Positions 15,024-24,932 of a stretch of DNA of 64,000 bases are shown one piece after another. The position numbers were made by a program, and so were the translations under genes. Origin of the DNA: Shinella lacus (GTDB lineage: Bacteria > Pseudomonadota > Alphaproteobacteria > Rhizobiales > Rhizobiaceae); contig NZ_WHSB02000009.1 in assembly GCF_010994755.1 (NCBI RefSeq), positions 1 to 64,000 of the forward strand, given 5' to 3'. The notes under the pieces were generated by a model. It did no database searches. It saw only the letters and a list, made by a program, of their open reading frames with translations, and was not told the origin of the DNA. Positions within the stretch are counted from its first letter, which is position 1. Each line of letters begins with the position of its first letter.

Positions 15024-17750
15024 TCAGGCCTGTTCGAAGGCACCGTGGCAGTGTTTGTATTTTTTGCCCGAGCCGCAGGGGCAGGCCTCGTTGCGCGAGA
15101 CGCGGCCCCAGGTCGCCGGATCGTTCGGATCGCGGTTTTCCGGCGCGACGGCAACGGCCATGAAGCCGCCGCCATTGCCTTCGCCGAAATCGTCCTCGCC
15201 GGTCGTGCCGTCGATGTGGTGGCCTTCCATTTCCGGCAGGGCCGGTGCAGGTCCGTCGGCAGCCTGGCGCACCAGCTCGACGCGCATCAGCTGCGCGGTC
15301 ACCGTCTGGCGCAGGTTCGCCAGCAGCGCCTGGAAAAGTTCGAAGGCTTCCGCCTTGTATTCCTGCAACGGATCACGCTGGGCATAACCGCGGAAGCCGA
15401 TGACGGAACGCAGGTGGTCGAGGTTGACGATGTGCTCGCGCCACAGGAGGTCCAGCGTCTGGAGCAGCACCGAGCGCTCGACATAGGTCATGATTTCCGG
15501 GCCGAAACGGTCGGCGCGGGCCTGCGCGGCCTCGTCGACGGTCGTCTTCAGGCGCTCCAGGATGTCCTTCTCGTCGATGCCTTCCTCGGCCGCCCAGGCG
15601 TCGATCGGCAGGTCGAGATTGAGCTGTTCGAGCACGCCGGCCTTCAGGCCCGCGACGTTCCACTGCTCCGCATAGGCATTTTCCGGAATGTTCAGGCGGA
15701 CGAGGTTTTCCACCACTTCGTGGCGCATGTCGGCGACGATGTCCGACAGGCTTTCGCTGTCCATCAGTTCGATGCGCTGCTCGAAGATCACCTTGCGCTG
15801 GTCGTTCAGCACGTCGTCATATTTCAGCAGGTTCTTGCGGATGTCGAAGTTGCGCGCCTCGACCTTCTTCTGCGCCCGCTCCAGAGCCTTGTTGATCCAG
15901 GGATGGACGATCGCCTCGCCCTCCTTGAGACCGAGCTTCTGCAGCATGGAATCCATGCGCTCGGAGCCGAAGATGCGCATCAGGTCGTCCTGAAGCGACA
16001 GGAAGAACTTCGAACGGCCCGGGTCGCCCTGGCGGCCGGAACGGCCGCGCAACTGGTTGTCGATGCGGCGGCTTTCGTGGCGCTCGGTGGCGAGAACGTA
16101 AAGGCCGCCGCCGGCAAGCGCCTGCTCTTTCAGCTTCTTCACCTCGGCGATGATCGCCTCGCGCTTGGCATCGCGCTCCGGACCCGGCTCCATTTCGGCG
16201 AGATCCCGCTCCAGGCGCATTTCGAGGTTGCCGCCGAGCTGGATGTCGGTGCCGCGGCCGGCCATGTTGGTGGCGATCGTCACGGCACCGGGAACGCCAG
16301 CCTGCGAAACGATATAGGCTTCCTGCTCGTGGTAGCGGGCATTCAGCACCTGGAAATCCTGGAAGCCCGCCATCTTGAGGCGCTCGGCGAGATATTCCGA
16401 CTTCTCGATCGAGGTTGTGCCGACGAGGACCGGCTGGCCCTTTTCGCGCGCGTCCTTGATCTCCTGGATGATCGCCTTGTACTTCTCCTCGACGGTCCGG
16501 TAGACCTCGTCGTCTTCGTCGAGGCGCTTGATCGGCAGGTTGGTCGGCACTTCCACGACGTCGAGGCCGTAGATGTTGCCGAATTCCTCGGCTTCCGTCG
16601 AAGCCGTACCCGTCATGCCGCCGAGCTTGGAATACATGCGGAAATAATTCTGGAAGGTGATCGAGGCCAGCGTCTGGTTTTCCGGCTGGATCGTCACCTT
16701 TTCCTTGGCTTCGAGCGCCTGGTGCTGGCCTTCCGAATAACGGCGGCCCGGCATCATGCGGCCGGTGAATTCGTCTATGATGACGATCTCGTCGTTGCGG
16801 ACGATGTAATCCTTGTCGCGGGTGAAGAGCTTGTGGGCCTTCAGCGCGTTGTTGATGTGGTGGACGATCGCGACGTTCTCGACGTCATAGAGCGATTCGC
16901 CCTTGAGAAGCCCGGCCTGGCGCAGCAGGTTTTCGAGCTTTTCCGTGCCGACTTCGGAGAAATTGGCGGAGCGCTGCTTCTCGTCGATCTCGTAGTCCGC
17001 CTCGTCCAGCATCGGGATGAAGGCGTCGATCGTCGTGTAGAGGTCGGAGCGGTCGTCGAGCGGGCCGGAAATGATCAGCGGCGTGCGCGCTTCGTCGACC
17101 AGGATCGAGTCGACTTCGTCGACGATTGCGAAGAAGTGGCCGCGCTGCACCATCTGGCTGCGCTCGTACTTCATGTTGTCGCGCAGATAATCGAAGCCGA
17201 GTTCGTTGTTCGTCGCGTAGGTGATATCGCTGCCATAGGCGGCGCGGCGCTGGTCGTCGTCGAGGCCGTGCATGATGACGCCCGTCGAAAGGCCCAGGAA
17301 GCCGTAGATCTTGCCCATCATCGCGCTGTCGCGCGTGGCGAGATAGTCGTTGACGGTGACGACATGCACGCCCTTGCCGGCGAGCGCGTTGAGGTAGACG
17401 GGCAGCGTCGCCACCAGCGTCTTGCCTTCACCGGTCTTCATTTCGGCGATCGATTTTTCATGCAGGATCATGCCGCCGACGAGCTGGACGTCGAAAGGAC
17501 GCAGCCCCAGGACGCGCAGCGCCGCCTCGCGGGCGACCGCGAAGGCCGGCACCAGGAGGTCGTCGAGTGTCTTGCCCGCGGCAAGCTGCTCGCGGAATTC
17601 CACGGTCTTTGCCCGCAGCGCCTCGTCGGAGAGCGCCTTCATCTCCGGTTCGAGCGCATTGATGGCGTCAACGCGGGGCTTGTAGGAGCGGATGCGGCGA
17701 TCGTTCGAGGAACCGAACAACTTGCGGGCTATGCCGCCGAGGCTGACCAT
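15024..17750 (-). CDS. secA: Preprotein translocase ATPase SecA
   Basis: 908 residues, the normal length. The motor that drives unfolded preproteins through SecYEG. Visible are Walker A in [14 protein letters not shown] (about 104-117), the DEAD-like box [16 protein letters not shown], the helicase motif [25 protein letters not shown], and the C-terminal zinc finger [14 protein letters not shown] that binds SecB and ribosomes. All key motifs are intact. It is divergent from the periplasmic PPIase gene, which is a client-type protein of the same pathway. Confidence 0.98.
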   Translation of the reverse strand: MVSLGGIARKLFGSSNDRRIRSYKPRVDAINALEPEMKALSDEALRAKTVEFREQLAAGKTLDDLLVPAFAVAREAALRVLGLRPFDVQLVGGMILHEKSIAEMKTGEGKTLVATLPVYLNALAGKGVHVVTVNDYLATRDSAMMGKIYGFLGLSTGVIMHGLDDDQRRAAYGSDITYATNNELGFDYLRDNMKYERSQMVQRGHFFAIVDEVDSILVDEARTPLIISGPLDDRSDLYTTIDAFIPMLDEADYEIDEKQRSANFSEVGTEKLENLLRQAGLLKGESLYDVENVAIVHHINNALKAHKLFTRDKDYIVRNDEIVIIDEFTGRMMPGRRYSEGQHQALEAKEKVTIQPENQTLASITFQNYFRMYSKLGGMTGTASTEAEEFGNIYGLDVVEVPTNLPIKRLDEDDEVYRTVEEKYKAIIQEIKDAREKGQPVLVGTTSIEKSEYLAERLKMAGFQDFQVLNARYHEQEAYIVSQAGVPGAVTIATNMAGRGTDIQLGGNLEMRLERDLAEMEPGPERDAKREAIIAEVKKLKEQALAGGGLYVLATERHESRRIDNQLRGRSGRQGDPGRSKFFLSLQDDLMRIFGSERMDSMLQKLGLKEGEAIVHPWINKALERAQKKVEARNFDIRKNLLKYDDVLNDQRKVIFEQRIELMDSESLSDIVADMRHEVVENLVRLNIPENAYAEQWNVAGLKAGVLEQLNLDLPIDAWAAEEGIDEKDILERLKTTVDEAAQARADRFGPEIMTYVERSVLLQTLDLLWREHIVNLDHLRSVIGFRGYAQRDPLQEYKAEAFELFQALLANLRQTVTAQLMRVELVRQAADGPAPALPEMEGHHIDGTTGEDDFGEGNGGGFMAVAVAPENRDPNDPATWGRVSRNEACPCGSGKKYKHCHGAFEQA

Positions 17751-17987
17751 CAGGATGGTCCTTTCTTCATGGGCGCCCGGCGCGTGACAGGTCGCACGAT
17801 ATTTGCGCGCAAAGCGTTGAGACGCCCGGAAACTGTTCTGGACGCGGGATTGCGTGACAGATAAGAGGGGGGTCGAATGATGTCAACGGCTCAGGCGGTT
17901 GCACAACTGCCACATTCTGGTGGTGTTGAGCCGACTGGCACCGGATATCGGCCCGATTCCGGCGAGGATGTGAAAGGTCTCTTCGAA

Positions 17988-18887
17988 ATGTTCAAGTACA
18001 GCAAGCTCGCAGCAGTCGCCCTTATCGCGATTGCCGCCGCAAGCACCAGCGTCCGCGCACAGGATGCGGCGGCCGATCCGGTCGTCGCCAAGGTCGGCGC
18101 GCTCGAGATCCACGAATCGGAGCTGAAGCTCGCGATCGCCGGCCTCGACCCGCAGCTCGCCAACCTGCCGGACGAGCAGAAGCGCGTCGCAGCCCTCTCC
18201 TCCATCATCGACGTGAAGCTGCTGGCAGCGGATGCCGACAAGGAAGGCCTCCAGAACGACGCCGACTTCAAGCAGCGCCTCGCTTTCCTCACCGATCGCG
18301 AATTGCACAACGCCTATTTCAAGAAGCACGTCGTCGATGCCGTCACCCCGGAAGAGGTGAAGGCGCGCTACGACAAGGAAGTCGCCGCGATTACGCCGGA
18401 AGACGAGATCCGCGCCCGCCACATCCTCGTCAAGACCGAGGACGAGGCCAAGGCCGTCATCGCCGAGCTCGATGCCGGCAAGGATTTCGTCGAGATCGCC
18501 AAGGCGAAGTCGACCGACCCGAATAAATCCGAAGGCGGCGACCTTGGCTATTTCGCCAAGGGCCGCATGGTTCCGGAATTCGAAACGGCCGCCTTCGCGC
18601 TGGAAAAGGGCGCCTATTCCAAGGTCCCGGTAAAGACCCAGTTCGGCTTCCACGTCATCAAGATCGAGGACAAGCGCCAGCAGCAGCCCCCGGCGCTCGA
18701 CCAGGTCGAAGCCCAGGTTCGTCAGCTCGTCATGCGCGACAAGTATCTGGCACTTCTGGAAAAGGCGAAGGCCGCGGCCCCCGTCGACATCCAGGACCCG
18801 GCACTGAAGACCGCCTATGACGCGGTCAACAAGCCGGAAGCAGCAGGCGAAGGCGAAGCAGCGCCGGCAACCGAAGGCCAGCAGTAA
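17988..18887 (+). CDS. Periplasmic parvulin-type peptidyl-prolyl isomerase
   Basis: About 299 residues. A cleavable signal peptide (MFKYSKLAAVALIAIAAAS, cut near VRAQ) precedes a SurA/PpiD-like N-terminal helical region, then one parvulin domain (about 130-225) with the signatures IRARHILVKTEDEA, GGDLGYFAKGRMVPEFE and FGFHVIKIEDK. The C-terminal tail is Ala/Glu/Pro-rich. The frame is open upstream to 17877, but the ATG at 17988 starts the signal peptide directly, so the longer form is rejected. It likely helps fold exported proteins. A terminator follows at once, separating it from argJ. Confidence 0.92.
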   Translation: MFKYSKLAAVALIAIAAASTSVRAQDAAADPVVAKVGALEIHESELKLAIAGLDPQLANLPDEQKRVAALSSIIDVKLLAADADKEGLQNDADFKQRLAFLTDRELHNAYFKKHVVDAVTPEEVKARYDKEVAAITPEDEIRARHILVKTEDEAKAVIAELDAGKDFVEIAKAKSTDPNKSEGGDLGYFAKGRMVPEFETAAFALEKGAYSKVPVKTQFGFHVIKIEDKRQQQPPALDQVEAQVRQLVMRDKYLALLEKAKAAAPVDIQDPALKTAYDAVNKPEAAGEGEAAPATEGQQ

Positions 18888-18897
18888 GATCGACAAT

Positions 18898-18928
18898 GGC
18901 CCGGCTTTTTTTTGCCGGGCCTCTTCTT
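18898..18928 (+). terminator. Intrinsic terminator after the PPIase gene
   Basis: GGCCCGGC (18898-18905), an 8-T loop and GCCGGGCC (18914-18921), followed by TCTTCTT. It starts 11 bases after the PPIase stop and ends before the argJ ribosome-binding site. Confidence 0.75.
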
Positions 18929-18944
18929 GAGGCAGGAAAACAGC

Positions 18945-20177
18945 ATGTCCGGTTCCATCTCCCCGCTCGCCCCGAAAACCTATGCCGAAATGCCGCCGGT
19001 CGGTGGCGTGCGCATGGCGACCGCCGCCGCCGGGATCAAATACAAGAACCGCACCGACGTGCTGATGATGATCTTCGATCGCCCCGCAGCGGTCGCCGGC
19101 GTCTTCACCCGCTCCAAATGCCCCTCGGCGCCGGTCGATTTCTGCCGCGCCAATCTGCCGGGCGGCGTCGCCCGCGCCGTGGTCGTCAATTCCGGCAATG
19201 CGAACGCCTTCACCGGCCGCAAGGGCCGCGAATCGACCAAAATGACAGCGGAAGCCGCCGCCAAGGCCATCGGTTGCAGTGAAAGCGAGGTTTTCCTCGC
19301 CTCGACCGGTGTGATCGGCGAACCGCTCGACGCCACGAAATTCTCCGGCGTGCTCGACAGCCTCGGGACCTCCGCCACGGAAGACTTCTGGTTCGAAGCC
19401 GCCAAGGCGATCATGACGACGGATACCTATCCGAAGGTCGCGACCCGCACCGCGAACCTCGGCGGCGTCACCGTCCGCATCAACGGCATCGCCAAGGGCG
19501 CCGGTATGATCGCGCCCGACATGGCGACCATGCTCTCCTTCGTCGTCACGGATGCGAACATCCCGCCCCCGGTGCTGCAATCGCTGCTCTCGGCCGGCGT
19601 CGGCCCGACCTTCAATTCCGTCACGGTCGACAGCGACACCTCGACCTCCGACACCTTGATGCTTTTTGCGACCGGTGCGGCCGAAGGCCAAGCGCCGGTG
19701 ACGGCGGACGATGCTTCGCTCGATGGATTCCGCGCCGCCCTCAACGATCTCCTGCGTGACCTGGCTCTCCAGGTCGTGCGCGACGGTGAAGGTGCGCGCA
19801 AGATGGTGGAAGTCACCGTCGAAGGCGCCGAAAACGATGACGCCGCCAAGCGCATTGCCCTGTCGATCGCCAATTCGCCGCTGGTCAAGACCGCGGTGGC
19901 CGGCGAGGACGCCAATTGGGGCCGCATCGTCATGGCCGTCGGCAAGTCCGGCGAGATGGCCGACCGCGACCGCCTCGCCATCTGGTTCGGCGACGTGCGC
20001 GTCGCCGTCGACGGCGAACGCGATCCAGCCTATTCCGAAGAGGCGACCACCGCCGTCATGGAGCGCCAGGATATTCCGGTGCGTGTCGAGATCGGCCTCG
20101 GCAATGGCAAGGCGACGGTCTGGACCTGCGACCTCACCAAGGAATATGTCGAAATCAACGGCGACTATCGTAGCTGA
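18945..20177 (+). CDS. argJ: Bifunctional glutamate N-acetyltransferase / amino-acid acetyltransferase ArgJ
   Basis: 410 residues, the usual length. ArgJ recycles the acetyl group from N-acetylornithine to glutamate in arginine synthesis and, in the bifunctional form, also uses acetyl-CoA. The autoproteolysis site is visible in [16 protein letters not shown]: cleavage before Thr195 gives alpha and beta chains, and the new N-terminal threonine is the nucleophile. [12 protein letters not shown] and [16 protein letters not shown] are further family signatures. The start has AGGCAGGAAA just upstream. The next two genes follow closely, giving an argJ-GNAT-mutT unit known from other rhizobia. Confidence 0.96.
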   Translation: MSGSISPLAPKTYAEMPPVGGVRMATAAAGIKYKNRTDVLMMIFDRPAAVAGVFTRSKCPSAPVDFCRANLPGGVARAVVVNSGNANAFTGRKGRESTKMTAEAAAKAIGCSESEVFLASTGVIGEPLDATKFSGVLDSLGTSATEDFWFEAAKAIMTTDTYPKVATRTANLGGVTVRINGIAKGAGMIAPDMATMLSFVVTDANIPPPVLQSLLSAGVGPTFNSVTVDSDTSTSDTLMLFATGAAEGQAPVTADDASLDGFRAALNDLLRDLALQVVRDGEGARKMVEVTVEGAENDDAAKRIALSIANSPLVKTAVAGEDANWGRIVMAVGKSGEMADRDRLAIWFGDVRVAVDGERDPAYSEEATTAVMERQDIPVRVEIGLGNGKATVWTCDLTKEYVEINGDYRS

Positions 20178-20189
20178 GGCCCGGAGCGC

Positions 20190-20972
20190 GTGACCCCTTC
20201 CGGACAAGCGACGACAAGCGATCTCCCCAAAGTCCGCCGGCTGGAAGCCGTCGGGTTTCGCGCCTGGCCCGCGGCCTCCGTCATCTATGACGGCAGCTGG
20301 CTTTGCCGCCTGACCGCCGGCCATCCCTCGCGCCGGCTGAATTCGGTGAACCCGCTCGATCCGTCCGACACGCGCGATATCGATATCCGCCTGCAGAAGG
20401 CAGCAAAACGCTTTGCCGATTACGGCCGCCCGTTGCTGGTGCGCCAGACGCCGCTGACCCCGCCGAAACTCGTCGCCTTCATGGACGAGGCGGGCTGGGT
20501 GGATGACGGCCGCACCATCGTCATGATGGCGGACCTCGCCACCCTGATCCGCGACGAAGGCCTCGACCACCTGCCGAGCCGCGACGTCGGCCGTTTCGTC
20601 GATGCCCGCATCCGCGTGGCCGGCGACGACCCCGCGCTGAAACCCGGCCTCACCGAGATCATCAACGCCATCAAGCCGGAAACCGGCCTCTTCATCTTCG
20701 AGGAGCCGGATTTCGGCCCGACGGCGGTGACGATCGCCGTGCACGACAACGATCTCGTCGGCATCCTCCAGCTTGGCGTTGCGGAAGAACGGCGCGGCCA
20801 GGGCACCGGCACCGCCATCCTGCACGCGAGCCTGCGCTGGGCGAAGCTCAAGGGTGCGCGCCACGCCTGGGTGCAGGTCGAGGCCGACAATGCGGCGGCC
20901 ATCGCACTTTACCGCCGTACCGGTTTCCACGACGTCTACCAGTACAGCTACCGGGGGCCGCAAGCGGCATGA
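20190..20972 (+). CDS. GNAT-family N-acetyltransferase
   Basis: 260 residues. The C-terminal third holds the acetyl-CoA binding loop of GNAT enzymes: LQLGVAEERRGQGTGTAILHA, in broken form, followed by WVQVEADNAAAIALYRRTGF. The N-terminal part (AVGFRAWPAASVIYDGSWLCR) is a conserved extension of a rhizobial family always close to argJ. The substrate is unknown. The start codon is GTG, 12 bases after argJ. The stop overlaps the mutT start (ATGA), so the two are translationally coupled. Confidence 0.88.
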   Translation: MTPSGQATTSDLPKVRRLEAVGFRAWPAASVIYDGSWLCRLTAGHPSRRLNSVNPLDPSDTRDIDIRLQKAAKRFADYGRPLLVRQTPLTPPKLVAFMDEAGWVDDGRTIVMMADLATLIRDEGLDHLPSRDVGRFVDARIRVAGDDPALKPGLTEIINAIKPETGLFIFEEPDFGPTAVTIAVHDNDLVGILQLGVAEERRGQGTGTAILHASLRWAKLKGARHAWVQVEADNAAAIALYRRTGFHDVYQYSYRGPQAA

Positions 20973-21391
20973 ACGAGACCATCGCAAAGCCCCGCCGCAT
21001 CCTGCTCGTTGCCGCCTGCGCGCTGGTCGATGCCGATGGCCGCATCCTTCTGGCACAGCGGCCGGAGGGCAAATCGCTTGCCGGCCTGTGGGAGTTTCCG
21101 GGCGGCAAGGTCGAGCCGGGCGAGACGCCCGAGGAGACGCTGATCCGCGAGCTCGACGAGGAACTCGGCATCCAGACGAAAGTCGCCTGCCTGGCACCAC
21201 TGACCTTCGCCAGCCACACCTATGACGACTTCCACCTGCTGATGCCGCTCTACATCTGCCGCCGCTTCGAGGGCACGGCCCATGGCCGCGAGGGACAGGC
21301 GATCAAGTGGGTGCGCGCGAAGGCGTTGCGCGATTATCCGATGCCGCCGGCCGACGAACCGCTCATCCCCTTCCTGATGGACCTTCTTTGA
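20969..21391 (+). CDS. mutT: 8-oxo-dGTP diphosphatase-type Nudix hydrolase (MutT)
   Basis: 140 residues with a complete Nudix box, GGKVEPGETPEETLIRELDEELGI read in order (GX5EX7REUXEEXGU). The N-terminus LLVAACALVDADGRILLAQRPEGK and the WEFPGGK lead-in are typical of MutT, which removes oxidised dGTP. The exact substrate among oxidised (d)NTPs is not shown by sequence. It is the last gene of the argJ-GNAT-mutT unit. Confidence 0.93.
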   Translation: MNETIAKPRRILLVAACALVDADGRILLAQRPEGKSLAGLWEFPGGKVEPGETPEETLIRELDEELGIQTKVACLAPLTFASHTYDDFHLLMPLYICRRFEGTAHGREGQAIKWVRAKALRDYPMPPADEPLIPFLMDLL

Positions 21392-21518
21392 GAAGTTTGG
21401 CTTTGAGGGGTTCGGCAGGAATTTACCCTGCATTTTTCGCGTCTCGTTAAGCAATCGTTTAGCACCGTCGTTCAAAGATTGAGCTTAACGTTGCAATGAA
21501 TGCCTACGAGACTCAGAG

Positions 21519-21836
21519 ATGCGTGACGAAGACTTCTGGAAAGCCGTTCAGGAGAAGGATTACACGCCGGCCGGAGATACCCGGACCGGTGCGTTGAACC
21601 TTGCTCTGCTGTTCGGCACGGCCGTCATAGCGCTTGCGCTGGTCCTTACCCCCGTGCTGTCGGCGAAGACCGACAAGCGCATGATGGCAAACGTGCCGGA
21701 CGAATTCGATATGATCTCGACGGGATCGATCCCGTCGGAAGGCGGCAAGCGCTATACCGTGCGCCGCAGCGTGCTTCAGGAAATGCCGGGCGCCGTCTGC
21801 ATCGTCAATGGCAATGGCCAGGGCAACGGCTGCTGA
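21519..21836 (+). CDS. Single-pass membrane protein of unknown function
   Basis: 105 residues: a charged N-terminal cytoplasmic part (MRDEDFWKAVQEKDYTP), one hydrophobic helix at about 26-48, and a polar periplasmic region with two cysteines near the C-terminus (AVCIVNGNGQGNGC). I do not recognise a family; similar short proteins seem confined to Rhizobiaceae. The Flp pilin gene follows 23 bases later, so the two may be co-expressed. Confidence 0.65.
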   Translation: MRDEDFWKAVQEKDYTPAGDTRTGALNLALLFGTAVIALALVLTPVLSAKTDKRMMANVPDEFDMISTGSIPSEGGKRYTVRRSVLQEMPGAVCIVNGNGQGNGC

Positions 21837-21859
21837 ACCGGACACACACGGGGGTGGGA

Positions 21860-22042
21860 ATGGTGCTGAGACTGCTGAAATCATTCTACTCCGATCGCGA
21901 CGGCGCCACCGCCGTCGAATACGGCCTGTTGCTGGCGCTGATCTCGCTTGGCCTGCTGGCAGGCCTGGAAACCTTCACCGATGGCTTGGCAAAAACTTTC
22001 GGCGCCATAACGAACAGTGTGGATTCCGCCGGAACGAAATAG
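21860..22042 (+). CDS. Flp-family type IVb pilin
   Basis: 60 residues. A short basic leader ends in the segment DGATAVEYGLLLALIS, with the Flp processing context (Gly before Ala/Thr and Glu at +5 of the mature pilin followed by Tyr), and then one hydrophobic helix. These pilins are cleaved by a TadV/CpaA prepilin peptidase and assembled by the Tad machinery. No tad/cpa genes are in the window. The ATG at 21860 has a GGGGGTGGGA site just ahead; a GTG two codons upstream is possible. Confidence 0.88.
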   Translation: MVLRLLKSFYSDRDGATAVEYGLLLALISLGLLAGLETFTDGLAKTFGAITNSVDSAGTK

Positions 22043-22048
22043 GCCGGA

Positions 22049-22918
22049 TCAGCTCCCGCCGCCCTGCTTCAGTGCATCGGCAAGCCGCATCGTCGCTGAA
22101 CCCGGCTTCAGCGGCTTCTGCTGGCTTTCGTGCGGTGCCCAGCCCGAGACGTAGATGACCGAAAAGGTCGCGCGGATGCGCCCGTCCGGATCCGAAAAAC
22201 GCTCCGCATAAAGCTCCGCCGCGCGAAGCAGCATGCCGCGTGTCAGCGGCCGGCGGCTGCGGCCGGAAAGCGGATTGGCCATGCCCATCGCCCGCAGGTC
22301 CCGCATCAGCGGAAAGATCGAATCGTAGCGGACCGTATAGGCCTCCTTGTCCGTCACCGGCAGCGCGAAGCCGCCGCGCTGGAGCAGCGCACCGACATCC
22401 CGCACATCCGGAAAGGGAATGACCCGCGGGCTCGCCCCACCCGAAATCTCGCTTTCCGCCGCCAGCAGCACCTCGCGCAACTCCTGCAACGTGCCGCTGC
22501 CGGGGATCGCGGCTAGGAACAGCCCGTCCGGCTTCAGCGCCCGGCGGATCTGCACGAAGACGCCCGGCGTGTCATTGGTGAGGTGCAGCGAAAGCGGCGA
22601 GACGATGAGGTTCACCGATTGCGGTTCCAGCGGCACCGTTTCGAGCGGCGCCACCGTCAGCGTCTCGCCGGGTGCAGCAAACCGCGCATCGCTTTCGATC
22701 CGCTCGACGGCGTTCACCTTGCCCGTCTCCGCGATCGCCCGCGCGGTGGCACCGGTATGGCCATGCAGCTCGACGGCCCGCTCGAAGCGGCGGTCAATGA
22801 CGCTGAGGCGCTCCGCAAGCTCCCGCGCCACCACGTCGAGCAGGAAATCCGCGGGGGTGCCGCGCAGTGCCCGCAGCCGGTTGGTGTCAATCAGGGCGTG
22901 GTCGAAGAGCGTTTCCAT
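22049..22918 (-). CDS. SAM-dependent methyltransferase-fold protein, NDUFAF5/BioC-like
   Basis: About 289 residues. A Rossmann methyltransferase fold with a late SVNLIVSPLSLHLTND (post-motif) and a RRALKPDGLFLAAIPG step, similar to BioC and especially to the NDUFAF5-type proteins of alphaproteobacteria that assist complex I assembly. Motif I reads VELHGHTGATA rather than the usual DxGxGxG. The true function (methylation or hydroxylation of an arginine in a complex I subunit in mitochondria) is inferred only from resemblance. The start may be 22918 or 22942. It is divergent from comF, with which it is paired in many rhizobia. Confidence 0.78.
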   Translation of the reverse strand: METLFDHALIDTNRLRALRGTPADFLLDVVARELAERLSVIDRRFERAVELHGHTGATARAIAETGKVNAVERIESDARFAAPGETLTVAPLETVPLEPQSVNLIVSPLSLHLTNDTPGVFVQIRRALKPDGLFLAAIPGSGTLQELREVLLAAESEISGGASPRVIPFPDVRDVGALLQRGGFALPVTDKEAYTVRYDSIFPLMRDLRAMGMANPLSGRSRRPLTRGMLLRAAELYAERFSDPDGRIRATFSVIYVSGWAPHESQQKPLKPGSATMRLADALKQGGGS

Positions 22919-22979
22919 GGCAAGATCCCGTTCGGAATTCATGTCGCTTTGGCCAGTAAGACCGACTATTGTCAACCGC

Positions 22980-23771
22980 ATGGGCGAAATCGAGGCCGAG
23001 GCATTGCCGGCAATCCCGCTCCGGCAGGGCATTGCCCGCCGGCTGCGCGGCCTTGGCCGTGCCGCCCTCGACATCGTCTACCCGCCGGCCTGCCCCGGCT
23101 GCGACAGGCTTCTCGGCAGCCGCGCCAGCCTCTGCCCGCAATGCTGGTCGAAACTCGGCTTCATCGAGCGCCCCTATTGCGAAGTGCTCGGCACGCCGTT
23201 TACTCACGATCTCGGCCCCGGTATCCTCAGCGCCGACGCCATCGCCACCCCGCCGCCCTTCGACCGGCTGCGCTCCGTGGCGCTCTATGACGACCTCGCC
23301 CGCGTGCTCGTGCATTCGCTGAAATATCGCGACCGCACGGATCTGGCCCCCATGATGGCGCAATGGATGCTGCGCGCCGGCGACGGCACGGTGCAGGCGG
23401 CAGACGTCATCCTGCCCGTTCCCCTGCACCGCTTCCGCCTGATCTGGCGCAAGTTCAACCAGGCGGCGGAACTCGCCCGCGCGCTCGGCCGGCTTTCGGA
23501 AAAACCCGTGCTGATCGACGCCGTGCGCCGCACGAAACGCACCCGCCGCCAGATCGGCCTCGGCCCCCGGGCGCGCGAGGAAAACGTGCGCGGCGCCTTC
23601 ACCGTGACGCCGGCCGGCCGCGAGGCACTGTTCGGCCGGCGCGTCGTGCTCGTCGACGATGTCTATACGACCGGCGCCACCGTTGCCGCCGTCACTCGCA
23701 CGCTGAAGCGCGCCGGTGTCAGCGACATTACCGTTTTGACCTTTGCAAGGGCCCTTCCCGGACCTATATGA
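22980..23771 (+). CDS. comF: ComF family phosphoribosyltransferase-like protein
   Basis: 263 residues. An N-terminal zinc ribbon (CPGC then CPQC, about 38-62) precedes a type I phosphoribosyltransferase domain with the PRPP loop in RVVLVDDVYTTGATV. In naturally competent bacteria ComF takes part in uptake of transforming DNA; in other species its role is undefined. The segment LPVPLHRFRLIWRKFNQAAELA, in broken form, is a strong ComF signature. It lies 38-60 bases from the divergent methyltransferase and 35 bases ahead of grxC. Confidence 0.9.
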   Translation: MGEIEAEALPAIPLRQGIARRLRGLGRAALDIVYPPACPGCDRLLGSRASLCPQCWSKLGFIERPYCEVLGTPFTHDLGPGILSADAIATPPPFDRLRSVALYDDLARVLVHSLKYRDRTDLAPMMAQWMLRAGDGTVQAADVILPVPLHRFRLIWRKFNQAAELARALGRLSEKPVLIDAVRRTKRTRRQIGLGPRAREENVRGAFTVTPAGREALFGRRVVLVDDVYTTGATVAAVTRTLKRAGVSDITVLTFARALPGPI

Positions 23772-23806
23772 AAAGGACGAATTTCCAAGTCTTGGAGCAG
23801 GTAAGC

Positions 23807-24064
23807 ATGGCTTCGGTCGTTATTTATACGCGTCAATTCTGCGGCTATTGCAGCGCCGCCAAGAAACTTCTCGAGACCAAGGGCGTGAGCTTCGAAGAGC
23901 ATGACGCGACCTATGCGCCGGATGTGCGCCAGGAGATGATCAAGCGCGCCAACGGCCGCACCACCTTCCCGCAGATCTTCATCAACGAGCGCCATGTCGG
24001 CGGCTGCGATGACCTGCAGGCGCTGGAGCGCGCCGGCGAACTCGACGCCCTGCTGGCGGCCTGA
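23807..24064 (+). CDS. grxC: Glutaredoxin 3 (dithiol)
   Basis: 85 residues, a complete Grx3. The active site CGYC is at residues 12-15, with the TVP-type loop as TTFPQIFIN and the glutathione-binding GGCDDL near the C-terminus. It reduces protein disulfides and mixed disulfides with glutathione. ATG 23807 has GGAGCAG upstream; the frame is open further 5' in the comF gene but those residues are not part of Grx. It begins a likely run grxC-nitrilase-DUF1178, with gaps of 10 and -4 bases. Confidence 0.95.
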   Translation: MASVVIYTRQFCGYCSAAKKLLETKGVSFEEHDATYAPDVRQEMIKRANGRTTFPQIFINERHVGGCDDLQALERAGELDALLAA

Positions 24065-24074
24065 GGAGAACCCC

Positions 24075-24932
24075 ATGACCGTCACGATCGCCGCCCTCCA
24101 GATGTGCTCCGGGACCGACCCCGTCCGCAACGTGGAGACGATGCGGCGCCTCGTGCGCGAGGCGGCCGCCAAGGGGGCCGTCTATGTCCAGACCCCGGAA
24201 ATGACCGGCGCCCTCCAGCGCGATCGCGAAGGGCTCAGGGCGATCCTGCGGTCCGAAGCCGACGACCTCGTGGTCGCCGCCGCGGCGGAACTCGCAAAGG
24301 AACTCGGCATCCACGTACATGTCGGCTCGGCGGCCATTGCGCTTGCCGACGGCAAGGTCGCCAACCGCGGCTTCCTCTTCGGCCCCGATGGCGCGCAGGT
24401 CTGCACCTACGACAAGATCCACATGTTCGACGTCGACCTCGACAACGGCGAAAGCTGGCGCGAGAGCGCGGTCTATTCGCCGGGCGCCGTCGCCCGCATG
24501 GCGGACCTGCCCTTCGCCAAGCTCGGCTTTACCATCTGCTACGACGTGCGCTTTCCGGAACTCTTCAAGATCCAGGCCCAGGCCGGCGCGGAAATCATCT
24601 CCGTCCCCGCCGCCTTCACCCGCCAGACGGGCGAAGCGCATTGGGAAACGCTGCTGCGCGCCCGCGCCATCGAGAACGGCGTCTATATCATCGCCGCCGC
24701 CCAGGCAGGCGTGCATGAGGACGGCCGCGAGACCTTCGGCCATTCGATGATCATCGACCCCTGGGGCCGCGTGCTCGCCTCTGCCGGCGGCACGGGCGAG
24801 GCCATCGTGCTTGCCGAGATCGACCCCGCCGCCGTCAAATCCGCGCACCAGAAGATCCCCAACCTGCGCAATGGTCGCGCCTTCACGCTCGAAGTGGCAG
24901 GCGAACCCGCGAAGGGGGGCGTTGCCGCTTGA
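24075..24932 (+). CDS. Carbon-nitrogen hydrolase (Nit1-like amidase)
   Basis: 285 residues of the nitrilase superfamily. The catalytic triad is visible: Glu in VQTPEMTGA, Lys in YDKIHMFDV and Cys in FTICYDVRFPE, with the second conserved Glu in GEAHWE. The Nit1/Nit branch acts as deaminated-glutathione amidase, and the position right after grxC is consistent with glutathione metabolite repair; that assignment is an inference. An AGGAGA site stands 6-9 bases before the ATG. Confidence 0.9.
   Translation: MTVTIAALQMCSGTDPVRNVETMRRLVREAAAKGAVYVQTPEMTGALQRDREGLRAILRSEADDLVVAAAAELAKELGIHVHVGSAAIALADGKVANRGFLFGPDGAQVCTYDKIHMFDVDLDNGESWRESAVYSPGAVARMADLPFAKLGFTICYDVRFPELFKIQAQAGAEIISVPAAFTRQTGEAHWETLLRARAIENGVYIIAAAQAGVHEDGRETFGHSMIIDPWGRVLASAGGTGEAIVLAEIDPAAVKSAHQKIPNLRNGRAFTLEVAGEPAKGGVAA

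Noticed and set aside
17877-17987. Longer N-terminus for the PPIase
   Set aside because: The added 37 residues are polar and would bury the signal peptide that begins at 17988.
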